A stretch of DNA of 16,892 nt, taken from the NCBI GenBank assembly GCA_031256095.1, contig JAIRRG010000088.1, forward strand, positions 1 through 16,892. Direction: 5' to 3'. The stretch comes from Desulfobulbaceae bacterium (GTDB lineage: Bacteria > Desulfobacterota > Desulfobulbia > Desulfobulbales > Desulfocapsaceae). The position numbers and the translations under genes are program-made. The first letter of the stretch is position 1. The number at the start of each line of letters is the position of its first letter. Positions 6,657 through 13,847 of the stretch are shown in pieces. The notes under the pieces are model-generated. The model made no database searches. It saw only the letters and a program-made list of their open reading frames with translations, and was not told where the DNA came from.

Positions 6657-7937
6657 ATGGCAAAACATGAGACGCCCTTGTTGGATCAACTGGAGTCCGG
6701 CCCATGGCCGAGCTTCGTTACCGACATCAAGCGCCAGGCGGAAACCAAACCGGTATGCTGGGACATTTTGGGTATCCTTGAGTTGTCCTACAAGGATCGG
6801 ATCACCCACTGGAAGCACGGCGGTATCGTCGGCGTCTTCGGCTACGGTGGCGGCATCGTTGGCCGTTATGCCGACGTGCCGGCGAAGTTCCCCGGTGTTG
6901 AGCACTTCCACACCATCCGTGTCGCCCAGCCGTCATCCAAATACTATTCCACGAAAAATCTGCGTCAGCTGATGGATCTGTGGGAGAAACATGGCTCTGG
7001 CGTTACCAACTTCCACGGTTCCACCGGTGACGTTATTCTGCTCGGCACCCGCACTGAGAATCTTGAGCCCTTCTTCTGGGATTTGACCCATGACATGAGC
7101 CAGGATCTTGGTGGTTCCGGCTCCAACCTGCGTACCCCGGCCAACTGTATTGGCCAGTCCCGTTGCGAATGGGCCTGCTACGACACCGAGGAGGTCTGCT
7201 ATCAGCTGACCATGAAGTATCAGGACGAGATCCATCGCCCGGCCTTCCCCTACAAATTTAAGTTCAAATTCTCCGGCTGCCCGAATGACTGCGTGGCCGC
7301 CATCGCCCGCTCCGACATATCCGTTATCGGCACCTGGCGTGATGATATTCGTATCGACCAGGCCGCCGTCAAAGGTTACATCGAAGGCAAATACCCATCG
7401 AACGGCGGTGCCCACTCTGGCCGCGACTGGGGCAAGTTCGACATTGAGAAAGAGGTCATAGGCCTCTGCCCAACCAAATGTATGAAGATGGCCGGCGGCG
7501 AGTTGAAGATCAACAATGCCGAATGCACCCGTTGTATGCACTGCATCAACGTCATGCCGCGCGCCCTGCGCCCCGGCAAAGACACCGGCGCTTCGGTTCT
7601 CGTCGGCGCCAAGGCACCGATTCTCGAGGGTGCCCAGTTCTCCACCCTGATCATTCCTTTCATAAAAATTGACAAGGAGAACGAGTTCGAGGAACTGACC
7701 GAGTTCATCGAGAAGGTCTGGGATTGGTGGATGGAAGTCGGCAAAAACCGCGAGCGCGTTGGCGAGACCATGCAGCGCATCGGCCTGCCGGCCTTTATCA
7801 AGGTCATGGGCCTTGACGCGATTCCGCAGATGGTGAAAGAACCGCGTTCCAACCCCTACGTATTCTGGGCCGATGAAGAGGTTCCGGGTGGTTTTGAGCG
7901 CGACGTTCAGGAGTTCCGCCGCCGTCACGCCGCATAA
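6657..7937 (+). CDS. dsrA: Dissimilatory sulfite reductase subunit alpha
   Basis: Alpha subunit of the cytoplasmic DsrAB enzyme, which reduces sulfite in anaerobic sulfur respiration. The 426-aa length is typical (about 420-440). The siroheme-coupled [4Fe-4S] cysteines are C164, C170 (NCIGQSRC), C208 and C212 (GCPNDC). The inserted ferredoxin domain supplies C271, C290, C293 and C296 (CTRCMHC). Other family landmarks are GGGIVGRYAD and GSTGDVILLGT. The start at 6657 is fixed by AAAGGAGG six bases upstream and by the family's usual N-terminus; the frame is also open further upstream, but not in a DsrA-like way. It is first in a dsrA-dsrB-dsrD unit. Codons end mostly in C or G with little rare-codon use, which fits a highly expressed gene. 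With dsrD present, this is the reductive type rather than the reverse, sulfur-oxidising type. Confidence 0.99.
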   Translation: MAKHETPLLDQLESGPWPSFVTDIKRQAETKPVCWDILGILELSYKDRITHWKHGGIVGVFGYGGGIVGRYADVPAKFPGVEHFHTIRVAQPSSKYYSTKNLRQLMDLWEKHGSGVTNFHGSTGDVILLGTRTENLEPFFWDLTHDMSQDLGGSGSNLRTPANCIGQSRCEWACYDTEEVCYQLTMKYQDEIHRPAFPYKFKFKFSGCPNDCVAAIARSDISVIGTWRDDIRIDQAAVKGYIEGKYPSNGGAHSGRDWGKFDIEKEVIGLCPTKCMKMAGGELKINNAECTRCMHCINVMPRALRPGKDTGASVLVGAKAPILEGAQFSTLIIPFIKIDKENEFEELTEFIEKVWDWWMEVGKNRERVGETMQRIGLPAFIKVMGLDAIPQMVKEPRSNPYVFWADEEVPGGFERDVQEFRRRHAA

Positions 7938-7983
7938 TTATTGTTTGTTGGGTTTTCACTTAACATAATAAGGAGAAAATATC

Positions 7984-9108
7984 ATGGGCTACAATCCGGA
8001 CAAACCGATGGACGGCCGTATTTCGGACCTCGGTCCGCCGTACTACGAAAAATTCTTTCCGCCAGTCATTAAGGCGAATAAAGGGAAATGGTTGTGGCAT
8101 GAGATTTTGCAGCCGGGCGTCCTGATGCACAAATCGGAAACCGGTGCCGAAGTCTATACGGTGCGGGTTGGTTGCGCTCGCTTGGTGACCGTCAATTACA
8201 TCCGTGAAGTCTGCGATATCGCCGACAAACACTGCGATGGTTTCCTCCGTTTTACCACGCGCAATAACATCGAGTTCATGGTTGACAAGAAAGACAAAAT
8301 CCAGCCATTGCTCGCCGATTTGAAGGCGCGTGGCCGTTTCCCGGTCGGCGGCACCGGCGCTGGCGTTACCAACATCGTCCATACCCAGGGTTGGGTGCAT
8401 TGCCATACCCCGGCCACCGACGCTTCCGGCGTTGTCAAGGCGGTTATGGATGACCTGTTCGACTATTTCACCTCGATGAAATTGCCGGCTCAGGTCCGCA
8501 TCGCCCTTGCCTGCTGCCTCAATATGTGCGGCGCGGTACACGCTTCCGACATCGCCATTTTGGGTATCCATCGCAAACCGCCGATGATCGACCATACCCG
8601 CATCACCGGCGTTTGCGAGCTGCCGCTGGCCATTGCCTCCTGCCCATTGGGCGCGGTCAAACCAGATAAGGCGACGGTCGATGGCAAAGAAATTAAAACG
8701 GTAAAAGTAACCGTCGAGCGCTGCATGTTCTGCGGTAACTGCTACACGATGTGCCCGGCCATGCCGCTGTCCGATCCCGAAGGCGACGGCATCGCCATCC
8801 TGGTTGGCGGCAAGGTTTCCAACGCCAAGAGCGCGCCGAAATTTTCGAAGTTGGTCATTCCCTTCCTGCCCAACACCACCCCGCGATGGCCGGAGACCGT
8901 CTCCGCCGTTCGCAAGATACTCGAAGCCTATGCCAAAGATGCGCAGAAATACGAGCGTGTTGGCGAGTGGGCGGAGCGCATCGGCTGGGAGAAATTTTTT
9001 GAGAAATGCGACATTCCATTTACCGAAAAGAGCATTGACGACTACCGTCTGGCCTACACTACCTGGAGAACGACCACGCTCTTCAAGTACACCAGCCACA
9101 TCAAGTAA
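7984..9108 (+). CDS. dsrB: Dissimilatory sulfite reductase subunit beta
   Basis: Beta subunit of DsrAB, which carries the catalytically active siroheme site. The protein is 374 aa. The cluster ligands C140 (WVHCHTPATDAS) and C177, C178 and C182 (CCLNMC) have the spacing expected for DsrB. The ferredoxin domain near residues 242-256 reads CMFCGNCYTMC, a full CxxCxxCxxxC. The N-terminal half carries the paired sulfite-reductase fold, with RFTTRNNIEF and PVGGTGAGVTNIV. AAGGAG at 7970-7975 sits 8 bases before the ATG. The gap to dsrA is only 46 bases, so the two subunits are co-transcribed. It is followed by a strong hairpin before dsrD. Confidence 0.99.
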   Translation: MGYNPDKPMDGRISDLGPPYYEKFFPPVIKANKGKWLWHEILQPGVLMHKSETGAEVYTVRVGCARLVTVNYIREVCDIADKHCDGFLRFTTRNNIEFMVDKKDKIQPLLADLKARGRFPVGGTGAGVTNIVHTQGWVHCHTPATDASGVVKAVMDDLFDYFTSMKLPAQVRIALACCLNMCGAVHASDIAILGIHRKPPMIDHTRITGVCELPLAIASCPLGAVKPDKATVDGKEIKTVKVTVERCMFCGNCYTMCPAMPLSDPEGDGIAILVGGKVSNAKSAPKFSKLVIPFLPNTTPRWPETVSAVRKILEAYAKDAQKYERVGEWAERIGWEKFFEKCDIPFTEKSIDDYRLAYTTWRTTTLFKYTSHIK

Positions 9109-9122
9109 TCTGGTGTTTGATA

Positions 9123-9155
9123 CCGTCTGGCCGGTTCCTCCGGTCAGGCGGTTTT
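9123..9155 (+). terminator. Strong hairpin with short T run between dsrB and dsrD
   Basis: Arms 9123-9134 (CCGTCTGGCCGG) and 9140-9151 (CCGGTCAGGCGG) pair over 12 positions, two of them G-U, with a 5-base loop and then TTTT (9152-9155). The T run is short and broken by GG, so this is more likely a partial terminator or an RNA-stabilising 3' stem for dsrAB than a full stop. It would set the dsrAB to dsrD transcript ratio. Confidence 0.6.
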
Positions 9156-9187
9156 GGTTGGATTGTTCTCAGCAGAGGAGATTGAGT

Positions 9188-9430
9188 ATGGCTATGACTA
9201 AGGAAGAACTGAAAGTGAAGATTCTTGAGAAAGCGGCGAAGTCACCGAAGCCGCAGTTGTACATCAAGGATTTTTACGAGTGTGACCCTGAGGCCAAACC
9301 GCGTGACGTCAAAAACGTTGCCAACGAGCTGGTGAGGGAGTCGAAATTGAAATTCTGGTCGTCTGGTTCAACCACCATGTACGCACTACCGTCCCGCATC
9401 AAAAATGAAGAGAGTAAAGACGGCATTTGA
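9188..9430 (+). CDS. dsrD: DsrD, winged-helix activator of sulfite reductase
   Basis: Small cytoplasmic protein of 80 aa (the family is about 75-80). It has a winged-helix fold and is known to act as an allosteric activator of DsrAB. Visible features are the lysine-rich first helix (MTKEELKVKILEKAAKS), then PQLYIKDFYE, then the wing segment LKFWSSGSTTMYALP with its aromatic residues, and a charged tail. GAGGAG ends 7 bases before the ATG at 9188, which favours it over the in-frame ATG at 9194. It is third in the dsr operon, 79 bases after dsrB and behind a hairpin, and is followed by a strong terminator. Its presence argues for reductive sulfur metabolism. Confidence 0.97.
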   Translation: MAMTKEELKVKILEKAAKSPKPQLYIKDFYECDPEAKPRDVKNVANELVRESKLKFWSSGSTTMYALPSRIKNEESKDGI

Positions 9431-9462
9431 GTTGTGGGCAGAGAAGTTTCATCATGGTTTCG

Positions 9463-9499
9463 AGGTGTCAGGGCTTTGGCTTTGACACCTTTCTTTTTT
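9463..9499 (+). terminator. Rho-independent terminator of the dsrABD operon
   Basis: AGGTGTCA (9463-9470) pairs perfectly with TGACACCT (9483-9490). The inner bases extend the stem with two G-U and two G-C pairs to a 4-base loop. TTCTTTTTT (9491-9499) follows directly. This closes the dsr unit and lies only 4 bases before the birA start. Confidence 0.88.
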
Positions 9500-9503
9500 G
9501 CCA

Positions 9504-10244
9504 ATGTCGAAATTTGAAATTGTCGCCGAGACCGGCTCGACCAACGATGATGTTTTGACCTTGGCCCGCCAAGGCGCGGCCCATGGGACGGCGCTCCTGG
9601 CCCTCAGCCAACATCAAGGCCGGGGACGCCTGGGCAGACACTGGCATTCTCCGGCGACAAGCGGCTTGTATGGCTCGGTGTTGCTGCGTCCACAGATCGA
9701 AAGGCAGTTATATCCACGTTTAGCCCTGGTTGCTGGGGTGGCCGCCGCTACCGCCATAGAGGAAGAAACCAGCGTTTCCCCACAGCTGAAATGGCCAAAC
9801 GACCTGTATCTGGGTGGTAAAAAATGCGGCGGCATCCTCATCGAGGCGTTTTTTACCAGCGACGGTGATTATGCCGTGGTCGGCATCGGCATCAATTGTG
9901 GCGCTTTCACTGCTTCTGTTCCCGAGGAGGTGCGGCAGAGGGCTGGCGCGTTATGGCAAAGCATCCCGCCCGCGCACCACCGCGAAGCCTTGTTTGCCGC
10001 CATTCACCGGCAGTTGCTGGCCATGACCGGTGAATGCGCCGAACATGGCTTTGCGCAAATTTTGGCCAGATGGCGGCAGCGGGACGGTTTTTATGGCCAG
10101 CAACTGGCCTGGGCTGCTCCGAACGGCGGCAAAATCATTGGCAAAAGCGCCGGAATCGATGAGGAGGGGAATTTACTCCTTATTGATGAGCTAGGTCATT
10201 CGCGCAAGATCGATTGCGGCGAGGTGCAACCAGCGGCACTCTGA
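9504..10244 (+). CDS. birA: Biotin--[acetyl-CoA-carboxylase] ligase (monofunctional)
   Basis: Activates biotin to biotinyl-AMP and attaches it to a lysine on carboxylase carrier domains. The protein is 246 aa. Motifs are GSTND (11-15), the biotinyl-AMP loop GRGRLGR (39-45), KWPND (96-100), CGGILIE and VVGIGIN. A short C-terminal domain (about 200-246) follows. There is no N-terminal helix-turn-helix, so it is the class I enzyme and should not repress a biotin operon as E. coli BirA does. The ATG at 9504 comes 4 bases after the dsr terminator T run, and no ribosome site is visible, because that space is the terminator. The in-frame TTG at 9498 falls inside the T run. Expression may depend on read-through or weak initiation. 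Confidence 0.96.
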   Translation: MSKFEIVAETGSTNDDVLTLARQGAAHGTALLALSQHQGRGRLGRHWHSPATSGLYGSVLLRPQIERQLYPRLALVAGVAAATAIEEETSVSPQLKWPNDLYLGGKKCGGILIEAFFTSDGDYAVVGIGINCGAFTASVPEEVRQRAGALWQSIPPAHHREALFAAIHRQLLAMTGECAEHGFAQILARWRQRDGFYGQQLAWAAPNGGKIIGKSAGIDEEGNLLLIDELGHSRKIDCGEVQPAAL

Positions 10245-10507
10245 CGCCGCGTCAATTCCGCCCGCGTCTTGTCATCCGCTACCGTGGCAATCGCCACATT
10301 TGCCTTGAATCCCGCGAGGGTTCCACCTCGCTCTCTTTGCCATCTTTCCGCTCCATATTATTGCCTTGGGCTAGAGTGGTAGCAGATTCTCACTTCACAG
10401 CTTGGGCAAATCCTCAGAGCCACTTCTTACTTTATTCCCCGTAAGGTTCGCCTTTCTGGCAACGATTCCCGTAATGGGCATCATTGCCAGCTCCCTTTTG
10501 ATTGCGG
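10245..10507 (+). other. Gene-free spacer between convergent birA and symporter
   Basis: About 260 bases without a supported gene. The longest open stretch lacks any recognisable domain, and no tRNA cloverleaf is apparent. The one clear element is the hairpin at 10456-10490, listed separately. Confidence 0.6.
10456..10490. terminator. Imperfect long hairpin between convergent genes
   Basis: CTGGCAA (10456-10462) pairs with TTGCCAG (10484-10490). After one mismatch GAT pairs with ATC, and after another CCC pairs with GGG, giving about 14 pairs with two mismatches around a small loop. Neither side has a proper T run (CTCCCTTTTG follows on the plus strand). It could end transcription from either gene or be a dispersed repeat unit. 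Confidence 0.45.
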
Positions 10508-12076
10508 TTAGGCTTTGCCTTCCTCATCACCAAGACCTTCCCTGACCTTAACGCTGACCGTTTCTTCATAGCAGGAGAAACAGGATTCAACGGATGCCTT
10601 GCTCGGGGCTTCTGTCAGCAGGCTGACGACCGGAACAATAACCAGTCCAGCGAGCATCGTGAAAGCTCCGGCGTTAATGGGCGACTGTAAAAGCGCCGGG
10701 AAGGAACTTCTAAAAAAGATATTGAGAATCATCAGAGCGGTACTGAAGACAAAGCAGCACCAAACGGAGGTTGTACTTACCCGCTTCCAATAGAGGCCGT
10801 AAAGGAAGGGCGCCAGGAACGATCCCGCCAGAGCCCCCCAGGAAATACCCATGAGTTGGGCGATAAAGCTGATACTGCCTTTATACTGGATGATGGCGAT
10901 GATTGAAGAAATCAGGATAAATACGACGATCAGCAGCCGGATGCTGAAAAGCTGTTGCTTGTCGTCCATTTTTTTGAAGATATTGCCCTTCAAAAAGTCC
11001 AGCGTGAACGTGGAAGCCGAGGTCATAACCAGGGCGGAAAGGGTAGAGATCGATGCCGACAGCACCAAGATGACGACAATTCCGATCAGCAGCGCCGGAA
11101 AACTCGAAAGCATGGTCGGGATAATCGAGTCAAAGCCGTTTGCCTTGATGTTAACTGTTCCGGCATACAGACGACCGAAGCTGCCGATAAAATAGCTGCC
11201 ACCGGCAATGACGACGGCGAAAATCGTCGAAATCACCGTACCTTTGAAAATGGCGCTTTCAGAGTGTATGGAATAGAATTTCTGAATCATCTGCGGCAGT
11301 CCCCAAGTGCCAAGCGAGGTAAGGAGGACGACGCTCAAGAGACTTAACGGATCGGGACCGAAAAAGGACGCGAAAATGCCGGACGCCGAACTTGTCGCCG
11401 GATCCTGAATCTTGGCAAGAGAATTCAACGCCGTCATAAAGCCGCCGTTATCGTTCAACACCGTGGCAATGACCGCGACGATGCCTACCAGCATAATGAT
11501 GCCTTGGATAAAATCGTTGACCGCCGTCGCGAAATATCCGCCGGCGATTACATAAATCCCGGTCAGAATGGCCATCGCCGCGATACAGAACGTAAAGTCG
11601 ATGCCGTACGCCATCGAGAAAAGGCGTGAAAGCCCGTTATACAGTGAAGCCGTGTAGGGAATGAGAAAGATAAAGATAATGATCGAGGCGCCGATTTTCA
11701 GGGCATTTGAACCAAAGCGGGAGCCAAAAAATTCAGGCATTGTCGCACTATTCAAATGGTGCGTCATGATTCGCGTCCGCCGCCCGAGGATAACCCAGGG
11801 CAGCAGCGAACCGATGAAGGCATTGCCGAGGCCGATCCACACCGCCGCTATGCCGAACCGCCATCCAAATTGCCCGGCGTAGCCGACAAAAACCACGGCG
11901 GAAAAATACGTCGTTCCGTAAGCAAAAGCGGTTAGCCACGGCCCAACGGAACGCCCAGCCAAGACAAAACCGCTGACGTCGGAGGCCCGTTTACGGAAAT
12001 AAAAGCCAATAAAAATCGTTACCGCAAAAAAGGCCAAAAGCAAAGCTACCTTGATGAACATTTGGTTGGTGAACAT
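10508..12076 (-). CDS. Sodium:solute symporter family transporter
   Basis: Inner-membrane secondary transporter of the SSS family (TC 2.A.21), which uses the sodium gradient to import a small solute. The protein is 522 aa with about 13 hydrophobic segments. The first follows MFIKVALLLAFFAVTIFIG, and the family-typical AGRSVGPWLTAFAYG comes next near residues 40-55. The segment SASISTLSALVMTSAS near the middle-to-end matches the Na2-site helix of PutP-like carriers. The substrate cannot be read from the sequence; proline-, pantothenate- and acetate-type carriers are all in this family. The polar tail contains CFSCYE. GAAAGGTG lies about 8 bases before ATG 12076. A tandem repeat supplies a second in-frame start at 12061. 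The gene is more AT-rich than its neighbours, is on the opposite strand and abuts a transposase remnant, which suggests acquisition. Confidence 0.88.
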   Translation of the reverse strand: MFTNQMFIKVALLLAFFAVTIFIGFYFRKRASDVSGFVLAGRSVGPWLTAFAYGTTYFSAVVFVGYAGQFGWRFGIAAVWIGLGNAFIGSLLPWVILGRRTRIMTHHLNSATMPEFFGSRFGSNALKIGASIIIFIFLIPYTASLYNGLSRLFSMAYGIDFTFCIAAMAILTGIYVIAGGYFATAVNDFIQGIIMLVGIVAVIATVLNDNGGFMTALNSLAKIQDPATSSASGIFASFFGPDPLSLLSVVLLTSLGTWGLPQMIQKFYSIHSESAIFKGTVISTIFAVVIAGGSYFIGSFGRLYAGTVNIKANGFDSIIPTMLSSFPALLIGIVVILVLSASISTLSALVMTSASTFTLDFLKGNIFKKMDDKQQLFSIRLLIVVFILISSIIAIIQYKGSISFIAQLMGISWGALAGSFLAPFLYGLYWKRVSTTSVWCCFVFSTALMILNIFFRSSFPALLQSPINAGAFTMLAGLVIVPVVSLLTEAPSKASVESCFSCYEETVSVKVREGLGDEEGKA

Positions 12077-12080
12077 TTGG
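12051..12080 (-). repeat. 15-bp tandem duplication at the symporter start
   Basis: On the minus strand CCAAATGTTCACCAA (12080-12066) is followed at once by CCAAATGTTCATCAA (12065-12051), which differs at one base. Each copy contains an ATG in the symporter frame (12076 and 12061). The ribosome site GAAAGGTG is spaced for the first copy, so the protein begins MFTNQMFIK. Confidence 0.9.
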
Positions 12081-12211
12081 CACACCTTTCTTTGAATAAG
12101 TGAATCGGTACAGAAGTGGCTCCAGTTCTTTGGACAACTTTTGTAAAAGTGGAAGCCTCTGCGGTTGATCTGCGATCGATTGCAGCGATTGCTTAATTAA
12201 AGTAAGCCATT

Positions 12212-12455
12212 TCAGAGTCTTGCCGTCAAGTGCCGAATGCGGGCGTTTCCGGTCGTAAAAGTCAAAATAACGGGCCAAGGTTTGCTTTGCATCAGCAGCC
12301 AGCGTCTTGGACAGCCGGTAAGCCAGGACTTTTTGTGGGTGACCCAATCCAGGATCGCCGTCAGATAGACGAAACCCTTCCACATCGGGATGTCAGTGGT
12401 ATCGATCGCCGACACCTGATTGTTGATTGGGCTGGATGATCGGCAAGCCGCGCGG
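12212..12455 (-). pseudogene. Decayed IS3-family transposase (OrfB) fragment
   Basis: On the minus strand, pieces of a DDE integrase-type transposase appear in order but in different frames. They are RGLPIIQPN, then NQVSAIDTTDIPMWKGFVYLTAILDWVTHK (first catalytic Asp region, split here by a frameshift on either side), then VLAYRLSKTLAADA, then RYFDFYDRKRPHSALDGKT. Duplicated AATCA bases break the frame before the NQVSAID piece. Two extra A bases in CACAAAAAGTC break it after the WVTHK piece. An internal deletion joins LAADA to the C-terminal motif, removing the second catalytic Asp and the Glu. The element cannot transpose. No intact terminal repeats are recognised. The neighbouring bases 12120-12160 resemble IS3-type end sequence only loosely. 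Together with the AT-rich symporter this marks a rearranged spot between birA and pilM. Confidence 0.82.
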
Positions 12456-12548
12456 GCCAAGCGGAGTTTCTCTGCGTATCGGACGGCCCAAATTCCCGGA
12501 ACGACTTCTATTGTAAAAAAATTGAAAGTAAAATATTTCTTCCTTTTC

Positions 12549-12577
12549 TTGACAGAGGGGGATGAATTTGAGTTAAT
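12549..12577 (+). promoter_or_regulatory. Candidate promoter of the pilMNOPQ operon
   Basis: TTGACA (12549-12554, perfect) is followed after 17 bases by GTTAAT (12572-12577, 4 of 6 matches), in AT-rich DNA between the transposase remnant and pilM. A start near 12584 would give a leader of about 70 nt and would exclude the TTG at 12577 as the pilM start. No sigma54-type GG-N10-GC promoter was seen here. Confidence 0.5.
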
Positions 12578-12654
12578 TGCCTAATCCGATTGTTATTTTG
12601 ATGTTTTTATCGAATCCATGCCATTGGGATACTTTTATTTCACAAATACTGCCT

Positions 12655-13716
12655 ATGCTGAAACTGCCCTTTCTCCCCAACAATGATTTGGTGGTTGGAA
12701 TTGATATTGGTTCCCATGCGGTGAAGGTCTGCGAGCTGGAACGGCACGACCGCGGCTATAGCATCATCACCTTGGGCAGTGCCATTTTGCCCGATGGAGC
12801 TATTGAGGACGGGGCGCTGGCCGATGCCGGGGCGGTCGCCGCCACTGTGTCGGCACTATTGAAGAACCTGAAAATCAAAAAAAAGAAGGTGGGAATTTCC
12901 ATCTCCGGTTACTCGGTGATCGTCAAAAAAATCAGTTTGCCGGTCATGGCCGAAGATCAGCTTGAATCCTCGGTCATGGCCGAAGCGGAGCAGTATATCC
13001 CGTTCAACATCGATGACGCCTACATTGATTTTCAGGAAATCAAAGCTGCCGCCGCCGGCAATGACCAGACCGATGTTATGCTGGTCGCGGCCAAAAAGGC
13101 AGTGGTCGATGACTTCATGGCCATGTTGGAAGGCATCGGCCTCGTTCCGCTCATCGTTGACATCGACGCTTTCGCTTTGGAAAACGCCCACGAGACCATA
13201 GGCCATGATGTGGCCAATATCGCCCTGGTCGATATTGGCGCCTCAAAAATGAGCATCAATATCATTTCTCGCGGTATTTCCGCGGTGGCCTATGACATCT
13301 CGCTTGGCAGCCGCCAGCTTACGGAACGGATTCAAGACCTACTCGGAATGGAATTCGACGAGGCCGAGGCAGTCAAGCTTGGCAAACGGCAGGTGCTGGA
13401 GCGCCATGACGATATTGCTGACATCTATTCGTCGGTCTGCAGCCAATGGGTACTGGAAATCAAAAAAGCCATCGACCTGTACCGCGCCAACCATCCGGAG
13501 CAACCACTACGCCGTCTGAGCCTCAGCGGCGGCGGCGCGAAAGTGGTTGGCCTGATTGATTTTTTGCAAATGGAAACGGGGCTGGAAGTGGAGGTTTTCA
13601 ATCCTCTCACTTTAATGAATTTCAACCCGAAAAAGATCGACCCGGACTATATTAAAGTCATTGGTCAGGAGATGGCCATCGCCAGTGGAATCGCTATCCG
13701 CTCTTCGACAATATGA
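12655..13716 (+). CDS. pilM: Type IV pilus assembly protein PilM
   Basis: Cytoplasmic actin-like ATPase that binds the N-terminal tail of PilN and connects the pilus motor to the inner-membrane alignment complex. The protein is 353 aa, the usual length. The actin-type nucleotide-binding motifs are VVGIDIGSHAVKV (13-25, phosphate 1), ALVDIGASKMSI around D193 (phosphate 2) and LSGGGAKVVGL (290-300, adenosine). FNIDDAYIDFQEI is also family-like. ATG 12655 is chosen because homologues start only a few residues before the first motif. In-frame ATG 12601 and TTG 12577 lie upstream, and none of the three has a good ribosome site. It is first of five pil genes in canonical order. Confidence 0.96.
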   Translation: MLKLPFLPNNDLVVGIDIGSHAVKVCELERHDRGYSIITLGSAILPDGAIEDGALADAGAVAATVSALLKNLKIKKKKVGISISGYSVIVKKISLPVMAEDQLESSVMAEAEQYIPFNIDDAYIDFQEIKAAAAGNDQTDVMLVAAKKAVVDDFMAMLEGIGLVPLIVDIDAFALENAHETIGHDVANIALVDIGASKMSINIISRGISAVAYDISLGSRQLTERIQDLLGMEFDEAEAVKLGKRQVLERHDDIADIYSSVCSQWVLEIKKAIDLYRANHPEQPLRRLSLSGGGAKVVGLIDFLQMETGLEVEVFNPLTLMNFNPKKIDPDYIKVIGQEMAIASGIAIRSSTI

Positions 13717-13847
13717 ATTTGAGACGCCATGAGCGTGTCGGATTCACTGTCCGCCTCCATACAAAAGCGAGGCGAGCGGGCAATGTGCTTCGCTCCCTGC
13801 CCATTTTGCAATGAGCCGTGTGTGTCGTTCCCCTCCATGGAAAGCTT
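13717..13847 (+). other. 131-base spacer splitting pilM from pilN
   Basis: pilM and pilN usually touch or overlap, but here 131 bases separate them. Around 13771-13797 the sequence can fold: GAGCG pairs with CGCTC around GCAATGTGC. An overlapping GGGCA ... TGCCC arrangement is also possible. A 51-codon frame from ATG 13730 with several Cys has no family match I recognise and no ribosome site. The block may be a dispersed intergenic repeat that inserted here. Confidence 0.4.

Noticed and set aside
6933..7928. 331-codon open frame antisense to dsrA
   Set aside because: It lies wholly opposite a strongly supported gene. The lack of stops follows from dsrA codon bias, and no family is recognisable.
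7960..9099. 379-codon open frame antisense to dsrB
   Set aside because: Same reason as for dsrA: it is a shadow of a certain gene with biased codons, without a recognisable domain.
10350..10440. Possible tRNA-like or small RNA fold after birA
   Set aside because: No acceptor stem, anticodon arm or TTCGA-type T loop could be assembled.
12071..12211. Tail of a minus-strand frame beyond the transposase fragment (KQSLQSIADQPQ...) as a separate gene
   Set aside because: It merely continues the decayed transposase frame into the symporter start. No start, ribosome site or family supports it.
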